A stretch of DNA of 64,000 bases from Stomorhina lunata (Eukaryota > Arthropoda > Insecta > Diptera > Rhiniidae): assembly GCA_933228675.1 (NCBI GenBank), contig OW121743.1:64491540-64555539 (forward strand), given 5' to 3'. The stretch's first letter is position 1. Each line of letters begins with the position of its first letter. The notes under the pieces are model-generated. The model worked only from the letters and a program-made list of their open reading frames with translations, did no database searches and was not told the origin of the DNA. The position numbers and the translations under genes were made by a program. Shown in pieces: positions 47,351 through 58,885 of the stretch.

Positions 47351-49556
47351 TTATAGATCTTATTAGTGTCAAAGGACTAGAGATTCGAAATTTTAGTTAC
47401 TTATATTAAAATATTCTAAATGAACTTTCTTTTATTCGTCCAAAGAAATCCTTTTATTTTCGTCCCACTGTCAAAAAACAACAAAAACAAAAAACACTAC
47501 CACGTTGTAAATTAAATTTACGACACAATAACAACATATCGTCAACATGTCGTCAGTAAAAGTTAAAAGCCATTTTACTTGTGTGCCTGTCAATAAAATC
47601 AATTTAATATGAATATTTTCCATTAGTTGCAGTCAGCAAAAAAAAAATCAAAAAAAAAAATAAAATGCCAACAACAGCCAAAAGAATACAAAAATATTGA
47701 CGACAACTTCTGAACGTCGCTGACGTTGTGTCCTCAACGTCAACATTGAGCACATCAACATTGATCTAGCTGGCAGCGACTTTGACTGACTGAGGCTAAG
47801 TGCAGTCAGACGATGCACAATGAGTAAATGAATGATCTGCATATGACACAATGCGCTCAAGGGGTAAAATACTTTTTTTACGTTGCTTTTGAATATTAAT
47901 TTATTAGAAAAATTCTTGGCGTTCGTCGTTCGTTCGCGTTTGTCTGCTGAAGGAAGGTAAAAGTGGTTTATTCATATCCAATGTTCATCCGATTTTACAA
48001 ATGGCAATTGGTTCGAAAAAAATACACTATGACTAAATTTAAAATATTTATTAAAAATGTGTGGCTTTGTGTATTTGTTTACTTGTTGTATTATTTTTAG
48101 GCAGGTGTTTGAAGGTATGAGTTGAATAGGAAAGGTTAAAGGCGGTACTTTATATTGTTCTAAGTTAAAAATTTACTTATCTGACGAATCATTCAAGTTT
48201 CGTGACTTTAATTAAAATACTTAGTCAAAGGCCCTTGATTTTCAAAAACCAAACCATTGGATTGTAACAGAAATCCCATAATTCCTAAAAAAAAATTTAA
48301 AATTTTCAAAATGGGTATGTTTAGTTTTTTTTTCTTTAGTGGCTTGACTATTTTCAGGGCGAAAAAGTACTTTTGTAACGTGTAAAGTGCATTTTAAGGA
48401 AATATGGATCAAAATTGAAATTTCCCTAAACCATAGGTCTAATTTGAGAGTACTATTTATTTTTAAATATTAGTTTTAAACACTTTAACTTTTTACATAG
48501 TAAAGCTTTTAATACACTTCTTGCTTGTGAATTTAGCCTTTTTTAGAAAACTTAAAATCTGTTTATATATAGATAAGATATTGTATGGAACAAAAATTTA
48601 AAATTTTTACTTTTGAAGTCGAATATCTTTTAAACCATAAGAGACTGGGGTCCAATTGTGTCGCCCTAGTAAAATGTAGGCTTTCTAGGTTCAAAACTTG
48701 AGCTCCCCAACACTTCTGGTATATGTGCACACAATTATTTTAAAAACCGTCGACGGTTTAGAATTTACGGACTTATTTCCAGACAGACAAAAAGACCGAC
48801 AAACAGACAATATTAGGAAAGTTATTTTTGATTGTTTTGAAGGTTTTACATACCCAAGTTGGGCTTATTTGCTCCACTGTAGGTCTAATTTGAGAGTACT
48901 ACCACTGTGCTTCTGATAGATGCACCCTGATATATGTTCTTAGATGAAGTTCCTAAGCCCGTCCAGTAGTTTGGAAACTGCAGAGTTAAATACTAAAAAA
49001 TACTCGAATGACACAATCAAATATTCTCAAACAGAGTTTTTCCAATTGAATGGTTTATTTTTAAAAAGTGCTAAACAACAAAAAAATAAAAATCGAGTTT
49101 TTGGCCGATTCATGCTTTATGAAGGTAAATCCATCATTTAGTGAAAACAAATTTAAAAAATTTTCCTCAGTGATGGCAAAACAAAGCTATATCTTGAAAA
49201 TTAGACACAACTTAAAAAAAAACGGTTAGCCCCACTGGATTCAGTGTAATTAAATTAGCTTTACCAGATTGTCGTCTTTTTTAAAACTGCCACAGTATAA
49301 TCAATCGGAATATCAATTTTGAATTTGTTTAGTTGTTACGCATTTTTGCATTTTAAGTGACGATATATCTTTGACAATAATATTAAACTCTTTATAAGTT
49401 CATTTTTCATATTACTTATGAAGTTCCTAATGAAAATATAACGTTTTATATAAAAATGTTATATTAAGCTCGGTAGGAAGATTTCTTTGATTTACTCAAA
49501 ACTAGGGAAATGTTGTTTACAATATTTTAAAAATAAAGCTTTAAATTGTAAAGTTG
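47351..49556. other. stretch without recognised gene
   Basis: No gene, terminus or repeat was recognised. Small ORFs (65-72 codons) at 47648, 48698 and 48944 have no domains. Confidence 0.4.
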
Positions 49557-50190
49557 CCCAGCTAGCATTTTGTGAAAATTTTAATCGAATATGAGTCTTG
49601 TTTGCGTCTACTACACGATTAAATTATGACATCAGTTAAAAGTCAAAAATTATTTTGTGTTACTCTTCAGAAAGAGTCTTTAATGAGTCGTTTTTCTGAA
49701 CTATTATGATCAGACTACGACTGCACACATTTTGCTACATTAAAAAAAAAAAAGCTTTATACTGCCATTGCACATCGCATCTATTTTTAGAACAGTGAAG
49801 TTGCGTTAATAATTACAGAAATTGATGTTGCCGAGACCCGAATCGAACCCAGGCTGAATATGATATGTTATGTTAAGTAGTCAACGTTTTAACCAACTAA
49901 GCCACATCACCTACAATAAGTCATTAGTCTTTTTGTAACCTTTTTTAATCACCATAAAAACAGTCATATTGATATCATTTGCGTGGTTATATTAAGACTA
50001 CGCACATTTTGCAAGATTTGTTTGTGCTATTTTTAACTAGCCGCTTTCTAAATGTTTCTGAGTGTTTTTGTAAACTTTTTTGATCACCAAGCTAATTAAT
50101 CAGTTTTTGATCATCTGAAGGAATCATGATGGTATTATCATCAACAATCATCCCAATTGCTAGCTGGGAATCCCACAATTGCTAGCTGGG
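49557..50190. mobile_element. TIR family B, copy 3 (best preserved)
   Basis: Left terminus CCCAGCTAGCATTTT; right terminus AATTGCTAGCTGGG at 50168. A further copy of the last 22 bp ends at 50190, so the right end is duplicated in tandem. The inverted repeat is about 11 bp. Landmarks: GACTC-type hairpins, the antisense tRNA-like module at 49829-49911, and TTGATCACCAAGCTAATTAA near the right end. No coding capacity. Confidence 0.78.
49829..49911 (-). other. tRNA-like Pol III module (family B copy 3)
   Basis: On the minus strand TGGCTTAGTTGG fits the box A consensus at every position and GGGTTCGATTC fits box B apart from its end. The spacing leaves room for a long variable arm as in Leu/Ser tRNAs. 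The 5' GTGATGT can also pair with a downstream ACATCA outside the expected acceptor position. Not a canonical tRNA. Confidence 0.6.
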
Positions 50191-50337
50191 CGTACTGTTA
50201 TCATTATTAACGATATACATATGTAGTTGTGGTAGTGACATATGGATATGGAGGAAATGGCAAAGTTTCAAATTTAACTGATTTTCAACTAATACAAAAT
50301 TTTAACATTTCATAAAATTAAAGCTTAGTTTAATAAC

Positions 50338-51639
50338 CCAGTAAAACTTTTCATTACCAAATAATGAGTTAAACAGTTAAACTATTGAACGCGAACTACT
50401 TACTCATTCGCTGTTTAAGTCATTACATTAACATGGGGATGTCATTGGAGGCAAGTACTTACCAATTGCAGAAAAGTAATGACTTGGGTAAGCAATTTGA
50501 AAGCAACAACAACAACAGCAACAACTTTTTTGTTGTTGTTTCATTAAAAACATATATTTTTAAACGAAATACAAAATTTTTTTTATGATCCCATGGGGGC
50601 TCTAACCCAGACCCTCCGAGTGCTAGGCAGAGACTCTTCCACTGAGCTACTTCATATGTTGAAAACTTAGCAGCTTATAATTAATATAAACAATTTTTAT
50701 TTTTAGATCCAAAATCATGTGAAAATAACTTTGTTTTTCCCTGCTTTTTTTTTGCTTTGTTGTAATTTTTGGAAAAATATTTTTATACGATTTTTTGTAA
50801 TTATTTTAAAACTTTTTTAAAATTATTTTAAAACTTAAACAATTTAAATTATCTGTTTTGTATAAGTTTTTACATAAGATTGACTCTTACTTACTTAAAT
50901 GTTACAACCTCTTCAGGTCAAAGTCCGAGCATATTTTAGAATTCCATGGATTTCGATCTTGTGCGAATATTCTCCAATTTTATAGGCCAAGCTTTGAAAA
51001 ATGTTCCTCTACTTGGTCTTTCTATCGGAGTTTCGGACATCCTCCTCTAACATTAGGTAGTGGGACATTTCAATTCTAATTTTATCCTCTTCATTGTATT
51101 TTTTTTTCAAGAGAGGGTTACTAGCCCGTAATCCTAACCCATTTTTATCGATCTTATGGGACAACTCTCGGAACATGTTAACTCACAATATTAATGGGTG
51201 TTAAACTAGCTCCCCGGGTGATACCATAAGGAGGTGTGTGTCCACAGTTGAGATGAAGGATGACCCAGATAAGTTGGGCTTACCAAGTTATGACCAATTA
51301 GAATCGTGTTTGGTATTCAACATCTCCTACATAATCAAAATTGACTCATGATGGTATTTTTTCATTAACGTGAGCTAGTTTTACAAATTTTTTTACAGAA
51401 GATAATATTTAAGTTCTTAAAATTCAAAAATCATTTAAAAAGACTCTTTTAATAAAAAAAAAACTAAAAAAAATTGTTGCCCTTGGTGGGATTTGAACCG
51501 GGGCTTTTCAGTTTAAATTACCATCTTAATTACAAATAAGTACTTCTGTAATAACTTATTATTTATTCGGATGGTATGTTGTAGTCGTTACAAGGTAACC
51601 AGTTATCAGAGTACTTGCCATTACCAAAGTTTTGCTGGG
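50338..51639. mobile_element. TIR family A, copy 2
   Basis: This 1,302-bp copy has the same termini (CCCAGTAAAACTTT and AAAGTTTTGCTGGG) and the same interior as copy 1, with only scattered differences by eye, including an 8-bp duplication AGTTAAAC near the left end. Flanking sequence is unrelated to that of copy 1, so this is transposition and not segmental duplication. Confidence 0.8.
50586..50656 (-). other. tRNA-like Pol III module (family A copy 2)
   Basis: Same block as 29004-29074. Box A TAGCTCAGTGG is unchanged; box B reads GGTTAGAGCCC, with one change from the consensus C. Confidence 0.6.
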
Positions 51640-52448
51640 AATATTTAGAAAACCCAAAATTTCTCAAAAAAAAAAAAAAAATATTTAATATTTAGTTCAT
51701 AAAAAATTCCACCAAATAACAATTTAAACCATTTTCCTCATCTTTCATTAAGTTATACAAATATTTGAAATAAAATAAAAAAAAACAATGTTAGAAAAAG
51801 GAAAAACTTTTTCTTATATTTCCCCGAAAAAAAATGTGAAAATTTAATTTGAATGTCGTCCACTTGTAAAATCGTAGACATCATCATACACGCGGCTAAA
51901 ATGAACGAATGAATGAAATAATAACAATTTTTGTGGGTAAAATTGCCAAAAAAAGGAAGCTAACAAAAACATAATATTTTTGGCTAAAAACTTTTCTCAT
52001 ATAAAAATTTTCACTTACGAGCGCATATGAATTTTAACAAATTTTTGGGGGAAAAAATAAAGAAAAACTAAAAAAATCTCATTTGTTGGCTGCAGACATA
52101 AAAAATTGTTTTCAATGCTTTGGCGATTTATTCATTCCATCGTCTTTTCACAAAATTACCGCAAATAGTCTGAAATATATTTTTTATGATTTTCTGTGGA
52201 AAAAGGGTTAAAATACACATGAACTAATTTAACAAAAATTTAAATATTTATTCCTGATGTAAAAATTTCTATACATATTTTTTACTACTTCAATACAAAT
52301 ATTTAACTACTTAAAGTATGTATGTACTTGTGTATGTCCGTCTGTCTCAAAAAAGAGTTGTTATAGGGAAAAAGGTCATTAACTTTGTTTTTTTTGGTTA
52401 AAAAGTAAAAAAAAAATAAAATGAGAAAAACTAAGGAAAATACACACA
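51640..52448. other. stretch without recognised gene
   Basis: AT-rich sequence up to the mariner target TA at 52449-52450; nothing recognised. Confidence 0.4.
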
Positions 52449-52450
52449 TA

Positions 52451-52480
52451 TCGGGTGTTTTTTATTGAGGTATAGAACTT
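52451..52480 (+). repeat. mariner left TIR
   Basis: Starts TCGGGTGTTTTTT next to TA, and contains GAGGTATAGAACTT shared with the right end. Confidence 0.9.
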
Positions 52481-52562
52481 TAAGTTGGCATCACTTTTTT
52501 AACTGGCGGCCATTTTGTCAGCTGTCAAGTGATTAATATTTAGTTTGGTTTGCCATTTCATC

Positions 52563-53639
52563 ATGAACAGGTTGACAAAAGAACAACGCTTGCAAATCGT
52601 GCAAATTTATTTCGAAAATAATGGTTTAGTTCGCGAAGTTTACCGCAAGCTCCGTCCATTTTATGGTCGACATAATCGTCCATCAGAGCAATTAATTCGG
52701 TTAACCATGGATCGTTTTCGCACTACGTTTACTCTATGTGATAATACGCATCCGCAGCGACGTCGAATAGTGCGCACCGAAGAAACAATTGCCGCTGTAG
52801 AGCAAAGTGTTGAAGAGGACCCGAATGAATCGATTCGCCACCGTGCACAGCAATTGGAGCTTTGCCCATCAACTTTATGGAAGATTTTGCGCAAAGATCT
52901 TGGCTTGCGACCTTACAAGATCCAGCTTGTGCAAGAATTAAAGCCGCGAGACCATGCAATGCGTCGTGATTTTGGTGTATGGGCCGAAAATGAGATTGAT
53001 CTCGATGCTGATTTTCATCGCAAAATTTTGTTCAGTGATGAGGCTCATTTTTGGTTGAATGGCTACGTCAACAAGCAAAATTGCCGCATTTGGAGTGAAG
53101 AGAATCCACATGAGACGCCATTACATCCACAAAAACTGACTGTTTGGTGTACTCTATGGGCTGGTGGAGTCATTGGGCCATACTTCTTCCGAAATAATGC
53201 TGGAGAGTCAGTTACCATAAATGGAGACCGGTATAGAGCCATGATAACCGACTATTTTGTTCCCCAATTGGATGGCATGAATGTTGATGAGTTGTGGTTC
53301 CAACAAGACGGCGCTACATGCCACACAGCGCACGTCACAATTAATTTATTGAAGGAAACATTCGATGAGCGCATAATTTCGCGGAATGGACCTGTCAATT
53401 GGCCACCAAGATCGTGCGATTTGACACCACTGGATTATTTTCTTTGGGGATATGTGAAGTCACTCGTCTACGCCAACAAACCAGAAACGTTAGGGGACTT
53501 GGAAGCCAACATTCGTGGCGTTATTGCCAACATACGGCCGCATATGCTCGAAAAAGTAGTTGAAAATTGGATCTGTAGAATTGGCTTTATTCGAGCCAGC
53601 CGCGGCGGCCACATGCCCGAAATCATATTTAAACATTAA
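52563..53639 (+). CDS. DD41D Tc1/mariner transposase, apparently complete
   Basis: This nuclear cut-and-paste transposase would bind the TIRs and integrate at TA. I place the start at ATG 52563 (MNRLTKEQRL); the frame is open further upstream only from a TTG. The protein has 358 residues, the usual size for the superfamily. Residues 1-60 form a first helix-turn-helix region and 71-122 a second (STLWKILRKDLGLRPYK). The catalytic residues are D159 in KILFSDEAHF, D249 in LWFQQDGATCH and D291 in CDLTPLDYFLW. The last two are separated by 41 residues, which defines the DD41D (rosa-like) group. The conserved C-terminal SRGGHMPEIIF is present. A polyadenylation signal AATAAA lies at 53660. No frameshift or stop is seen. 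Whether it is expressed is unknown. Confidence 0.94.
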   Translation: MNRLTKEQRLQIVQIYFENNGLVREVYRKLRPFYGRHNRPSEQLIRLTMDRFRTTFTLCDNTHPQRRRIVRTEETIAAVEQSVEEDPNESIRHRAQQLELCPSTLWKILRKDLGLRPYKIQLVQELKPRDHAMRRDFGVWAENEIDLDADFHRKILFSDEAHFWLNGYVNKQNCRIWSEENPHETPLHPQKLTVWCTLWAGGVIGPYFFRNNAGESVTINGDRYRAMITDYFVPQLDGMNVDELWFQQDGATCHTAHVTINLLKETFDERIISRNGPVNWPPRSCDLTPLDYFLWGYVKSLVYANKPETLGDLEANIRGVIANIRPHMLEKVVENWICRIGFIRASRGGHMPEIIFKH

Positions 53640-53715
53640 TGGCATAAAATTATCCTTCCAATAAAGCCAAATTGATGGACATTAAAACGATTTTCTTGTG
53701 TTTTATTTCAATTCG

Positions 53716-53745
53716 AAGTTCTATACCTCTAAAAAAAACACCCAT
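53716..53745 (-). repeat. mariner right TIR
   Basis: The complement starts ATGGGTGTTTTTTTT and contains GAGGTATAGAACTT; four or five mismatches to the left TIR. TA follows. Confidence 0.9.
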
Positions 53746-53747
53746 TA

Positions 53748-54369
53748 CTATGAATGTATTAAACACGTGAATTTTGCTTTATATTAGTTTTTCTTAAAGG
53801 AATTTGTTTACAACAAAGTTCAAGTGGTTGAGCTCTTAAAGTGCCTGACAATAAAAGGGGAATCCCTTTCGATTATTTAACAAATTCAAAAAAAGAATAA
53901 ATATCTATAGATTTTGAAAGGCTTATGTGGTAGTTTCCAAAAAGACATTTTAAAATTTTCTTTAAAAATTGTCAACTTCCGTGATAATTGAGATAAAGTT
54001 AAATGAACTTCCTTCCGTCTTCTTTTTATACAATTGTCATTCAATTATTGAATATCGTCATAAAAGAGGAAGCTAATGATTGATAAAACTAATTTTAACC
54101 TGTTCTGTCAAGTAATTTTAGAGTTCAAGGAACTTCTTTTGAAATGTTTTTTTTTTTCATTTTGGTTTTATTTAGGTTTTGAAATTACTTCACTTTAACG
54201 ATTTAGTCTATTTTTAACTCAAACCAATTGAAATCATCATTGACAACTTTACTAATGGCTTATAAAACATTAAAGTATTCAAATATGAAAATGCACTTGA
54301 TCAACTTTGAATTTGGGGAAGTCATAATTTATTGGTGGGTGTCAGACATCTGTGTTGTATAAGACGGAA
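53748..54369. other. stretch without recognised gene
   Basis: Nothing recognised between the mariner and the next AT satellite field. Confidence 0.4.
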
Positions 54370-55670
54370 GATCAAAAAAATTTTGATAGAAAATTTAAAA
54401 AAAATTTATGCAAAATTTTGGATATATATTTTTTTTAAATTTAAAATAAATAAAATTTTAGGAAGTTTTCAATGTAAATTTTTCTATAGGACATTTTCAA
54501 TATAAATTTTTGTATAGAAAAAATTTCGATCTTAATTTTTTATAGAAAAATGTTTAATGTTATTTTATTGAAATATTTTATAGAAAATTTTTCGATGGAA
54601 ATTTTTTTTATCCATTAAATTTTTCTATTATCGATGGAAATTTTTTATAGAAAAATTTTGGATGAAAATTTTATATGCAAGATTTTTCGTTAAATTTTTT
54701 TTAAAGAAAAATTTTCGATTTAAATTTTTTTTACAGAAAAATTTTCGATTTAAATTTTTTTTATATAAAAATTTTTAAATAAAAATTTTTTTTACAGAAA
54801 AATTTTCGATTTAAATTTTTTTTTATATAAAAATTTTCATATAAATTTTTTTTCTAGAAAAACTATGGATTTGAATTTTTTGTTTTCAGAAAAATTTTAA
54901 AAATTTTGTAAATTTTTTTTTTTTTTTAATTTTTTTTATAGAAACATTTTCGATGTAATTTTTTTATGTAAACATTTTCAATGTAATTTTTTCATGGAAA
55001 AATGATGTAAATTTTTTAATAGAAGAATTTTTTAATGTAAATTTTTGTATAGAAAAATTTGCGATGTAAATTTTGATTTAAATTTTAAAGTTTATTTAAT
55101 GTACATTTTATTAAAGAAAAATGTTTGATGTTAATTTTTTTGCAAAAAGATTTTCAATGTAAATTTTTCAATAGACGAATGTAAATTTTTTATTTGTAAA
55201 TTTTTTTATTAAAAAATCTTCGATATAAATTTTTTCATAGAAAAATCTTCTAAGTAAATTTTTTTATAAAAACATTTTTTTTTTTTATAGAAAATTTTTC
55301 GATGTAAATTTTTAATTAAAAAGTTTTACTGTAGTGTATTGCACTAAGAATCCCAATTTATTACAATTATTTATTATTGTAATAGATAGTTTATTGATAA
55401 AACCAATTTTTTTACAGAAAAAATTTCGATGTAAAGTTTTTAAGAGAAAAAGTTTTGATGTAAATTTTTTTAGTAAAATAATTTTCGATGTAAATTTTGT
55501 ATAGAGAAATTTTTTATATAAATTTTTTAATACATAGAAGAATTTTCTATGTAAATTTTTTTGATATAAATTATTTTTTTATACATATTTTCGATGATTT
55601 TATGATAAAATTTTTATTGTAAATTTTTGTATAAAAAAAAATATTTGATTTTTCATAGAATCTCCTCGTA
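54370..55670. repeat. degenerate AT satellite related to the 29-bp unit
   Basis: Irregular units of the type ATAGAAAAATTTTCGATG followed by TAAATTTTTT. The ATAGAAAAATTTTCG half is shared with the array at 10.3-14.25 kb; the GGTCAAAA half is replaced by ATGTAAA. A Penelope-like fragment (55321-55410) lies inside. Confidence 0.75.
55321..55410 (-). mobile_element. Penelope-like 3' fragment
   Basis: Complement of 19780-19870: shares AAGTTTTACTGTAGTGTATT and a TTACAAT...ATTGTAA inverted pair. No ribozyme portion. Confidence 0.5.
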
Positions 55671-55869
55671 AAAACTCCAAGAATAGCTTCATCTGTCTGA
55701 TTGATTTTTGTCCAATGCATTTAACACACCTTCTCACAAAAATTCAGGCCAATTTTATCAAAATTAGCTGTTATTCAAGTAATTTTCTAAAAAAGCTCTA
55801 ACTTATTCCTAAAAAAAATATATTTTTTTAAAGCGTAATTATGTATCGTTGCATCTACAAATAATATAA

Positions 55870-57000
55870 AACTTTAGACTCTTAAAGTTTCGCTTCGATG
55901 TATAATGATTTCTTGTAAAAAGCTTTAGCCGACAAAATATTTTTCTATAGAAAACTTTCCATGTCAAAAGCTTTCCCATATGTAACTTTTAATATCTAAA
56001 GCTTTCTACTAAAAACATTCCATAACGAAAGCTTTCAAATAAAAAAACTACTATTATTTAAAGTTTTCCTATATGTGACCTTCTCCGAAAAATGGGACCT
56101 AGTGTGCCAAAAACCGGGATTGGACTTAAGAGTGAATTCTGGTACCTAAAAAGGTGTAGAATAAGATGAAATGAGTTAGAAAACGTACAAAACGTACTTG
56201 AAAAAATCGATAAAAATAAAAAAAATACTAAAAATTTATTTTTAATTTCTTCTTTTACTCAAAACATAATTTTCACGCACTAGGCCCCTTTTCTCTTAGA
56301 AGGTCACATATGAAACTTTCGATGTCGAAAGGCTTTCTATAATAAACTTTCGATATCAACGATTTCTTATATAACACATTTGTTGTCAAAATATTTCAGA
56401 TAGAAAACTTTTTATATACAACTTTCCTATAAAAAAAATTTCAATATCAAAAGCTTTCCTATAGTAAAAAGCTTTAAACTTAGAACATTCTCGATCGAAA
56501 GCTATGAAATAAAAAAGGATTTCCTATATCGATATCGAAAGGTTTCCTATAATAACTTTTAGTATTGAAAGATTTCCTATACAAAACTTTCGATATCGAA
56601 GGGTTTCCTATAAAAACTTTTGATATTCAAAGATTTCCTATACAAAACTTTCTATATTTCTAATAGATTTCTTATTTAAAACTTTTGCCGTCAAAATATT
56701 TCGAATAGAAAACTGTTTATATGAATTAAAGTTACTTTTTTTTTATATGAACTAAATTTAGTTTTTTACTGAAAGTTACTTTTAATATCCAAAGCTTTCT
56801 ACTAAAAACATTTTATATCGAAAGCTTTCCAATAAAAAACTACCAATATCTAATAATCTTTTGATGTCAAGAGATTTCTATAGAAAACTTTTGATTTCCT
56901 ACATAAAACTTTGAATATCAAAATAAGTTCTTCATTTCATTCAAAAAACCTAAAATTTTGTCTTAAAAAGGTTTATCAAAATTTTGGGACATCAAACATT
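55870..57000. repeat. degenerate repeat with CTTTCGATATCGAAAG motifs
   Basis: Recurring phrases CTTTCCTATA, AAAACTTTCGATATCGAAA and TTTCCTATA at about 25-35 bp spacing mark an old tandem array. It is interrupted by a MITE at 56072-56311. Confidence 0.65.
56072..56311. mobile_element. MITE with TATGTGACCTTCT termini
   Basis: About 240 bp. Left TATGTGACCTTCT then GGGACCTAGTGTG; right complement TATGTGACCTTCT then GGGGCCTAGTGCG, so the inverted ends span about 35 bp. The interior is AT-rich with no coding. A related copy starts at 62262. Confidence 0.75.
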
Positions 57001-57008
57001 TAATTAAA

Positions 57009-57075
57009 AAGTTTTACTGTAGTGTATTGCACTAAGATCCCAATTTATTACAATTATTTATTATTGTAATAAATT
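57009..57075 (-). mobile_element. Penelope-like 3' fragment
   Basis: Second minus-strand fragment sharing AAGTTTTACTGTAGTGTATT with 55321 and, complemented, with 19850-19870. Confidence 0.5.
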
Positions 57076-58885
57076 TTTTCAATTATAGTTTTTATCTATT
57101 GTTTTATTTTCTGTAAAGTTTCAAATATGCGAGTTAGGGCCTTTGGACATGAGATTAATGAAATGTATAATTTATAAGATATTAATTTATAAGATATATT
57201 TTTGATACCCAAAGTGTATTTGAACTTTAAAGTTGTTCTGCTAAAAAAGCTTTATCAGTAAGTTCTAGTACATTGCATCCAAAACTTCCAAAAATTGGTT
57301 ACATTTTCGTAATGACAAATTTGTATTTTCCATATATTACAGACACACTCCTACCACTTAAATTATGGCCATCATATATAAGTATAATTTTCCTGGACCT
57401 CCCATAAGTCCCATAATAATTTAGTATTTATTTTAGCACTTAATGGGGGGACATAAAATAACAAATTTTATTTCCAATTTTTTATTATTATTATAAATAT
57501 TGGCACATAAAAAGGATTCATTATCATAAAACACTTAGTTTTATGAAATAAAAATATACCAGAGTGGAGGAGGGGGTGGTAAAATCTATGGTCATTTTTA
57601 GAAAAAATTAAAATAAATAAAGAGTTAAGAAGCAAAAGACGAGAATTGCTTTTGAGTCCGATTTGGGATAAAGGGTTAAATTGTTTAGAAAAATAACAAG
57701 TTGTGATATATTGTCACCCTTGTAAAATGGACAGTTCTGAAGGCAAAAGGTTTATACTTGTTATCCCAGGGATTTATATGTATTACTACAACAGCAGGTG
57801 GTATGGGTGATGTTTTTTGAGGAAAAACTGTGTTTGGGGGGAAAAAAGGGTTAGGCTTAAATAAATGATTTGTCGCCTTTTAGGCAAACGATTACCACAT
57901 TATAAGATATTGGCAAAATATTTCCATAGTTTTGTAGCATTTTAATGCACTCTCGAAGGCACGTTCCAGGGATTGTAAATTATTGTTTCAAGGAATTGCC
58001 TAGTTAAGTTCTACTCCTGGTTTTTTCATGATTGCCAATTCTTGGCACAGAAAATCCAACGTGTGTGAGCTTTATGCTACAGCGTAAGAGTTGTGACATA
58101 TTTTTAGCATTCCCAAATGGCCCATAAATAATCCTGGCTGGCATTCAAAGAAAATACCAAAACTCTCCCCCTTTTTTAGAGAAACAGAAAAACATTCAGT
58201 GGCCCATTCAAAGATACAACAAATATGAAATTCAATATTTAAATTTTGTTTTACTTTTTACTTTCAATTTTGTTTGCTGGTGGCTTAATATCCACAAAGT
58301 TACCATTTATATAGCATCCCCCAAAATATGTATAAGAAAGGGATCCAGTGACTACTTATTTCGACTGATTGTATGATTAGCATTACTTTAGCTACTTAGA
58401 GACTTGAGACAATCTTATGAACATATTTTTTTCTTTTCATTTCAGAATTAAATTTCATTTATATTTTCTTTTTAGCATAAATTTAAAATTTTTAATATTT
58501 TTATATTTCTTTTTAAAATTTTTATGAACTCTTTAATAATTTTTCTTTTAATTTTAAAAATAGCAAAATTGTGCGTGCCTCTTAAGGCTTTTTTGAATGT
58601 GCAACAATTTTTGCAATTTTAAACTTTTTGTTTTTTTTTTTTTATTTTAATAGAGTGGTTGGTGTCAATGCGTGAAATTTAATTGAGTCGCATATTACGA
58701 TTTGCTTATAGGCACGTTCCACAATTATAAATCATCTGGAGTTTTCTGGGAGAAGAAAATGATTTTTATTGCACAATTTCCTGTGTTATTAAGTGCTAGA
58801 GACAGGATACCAATTAAAACAAGCAGAAATGTTTCATTTAAAAAATATAAACATTTTTATTTTTCAAAAACTTTCCTATTTTTGT
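57076..58885. other. stretch without recognised gene
   Basis: AT-rich with several poly-T runs; no gene, termini or repeat family recognised. Confidence 0.4.

Larger units (their letters stand above)
52451..53745 (+). mobile_element. intact DD41D mariner (rosa-like) element
   Basis: The element is 1,295 bp, flanked by TA on each side (52449-52450 and 53746-53747). Terminal inverted repeats of about 30 bp are nearly identical: GGGTGTTTTTT and GAGGTATAGAACTT occur at the left and in the complement at the right. The single ORF is uninterrupted. All structural parts for an autonomous Tc1/mariner element are present. G+C in the coding part is visibly higher than in the surroundings, as expected for a recently arrived transposon. 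Confidence 0.93.

Noticed and set aside
52661..52959. ORFs antisense to the mariner transposase
   Set aside because: They are shadows of the sense coding sequence with no independent support.
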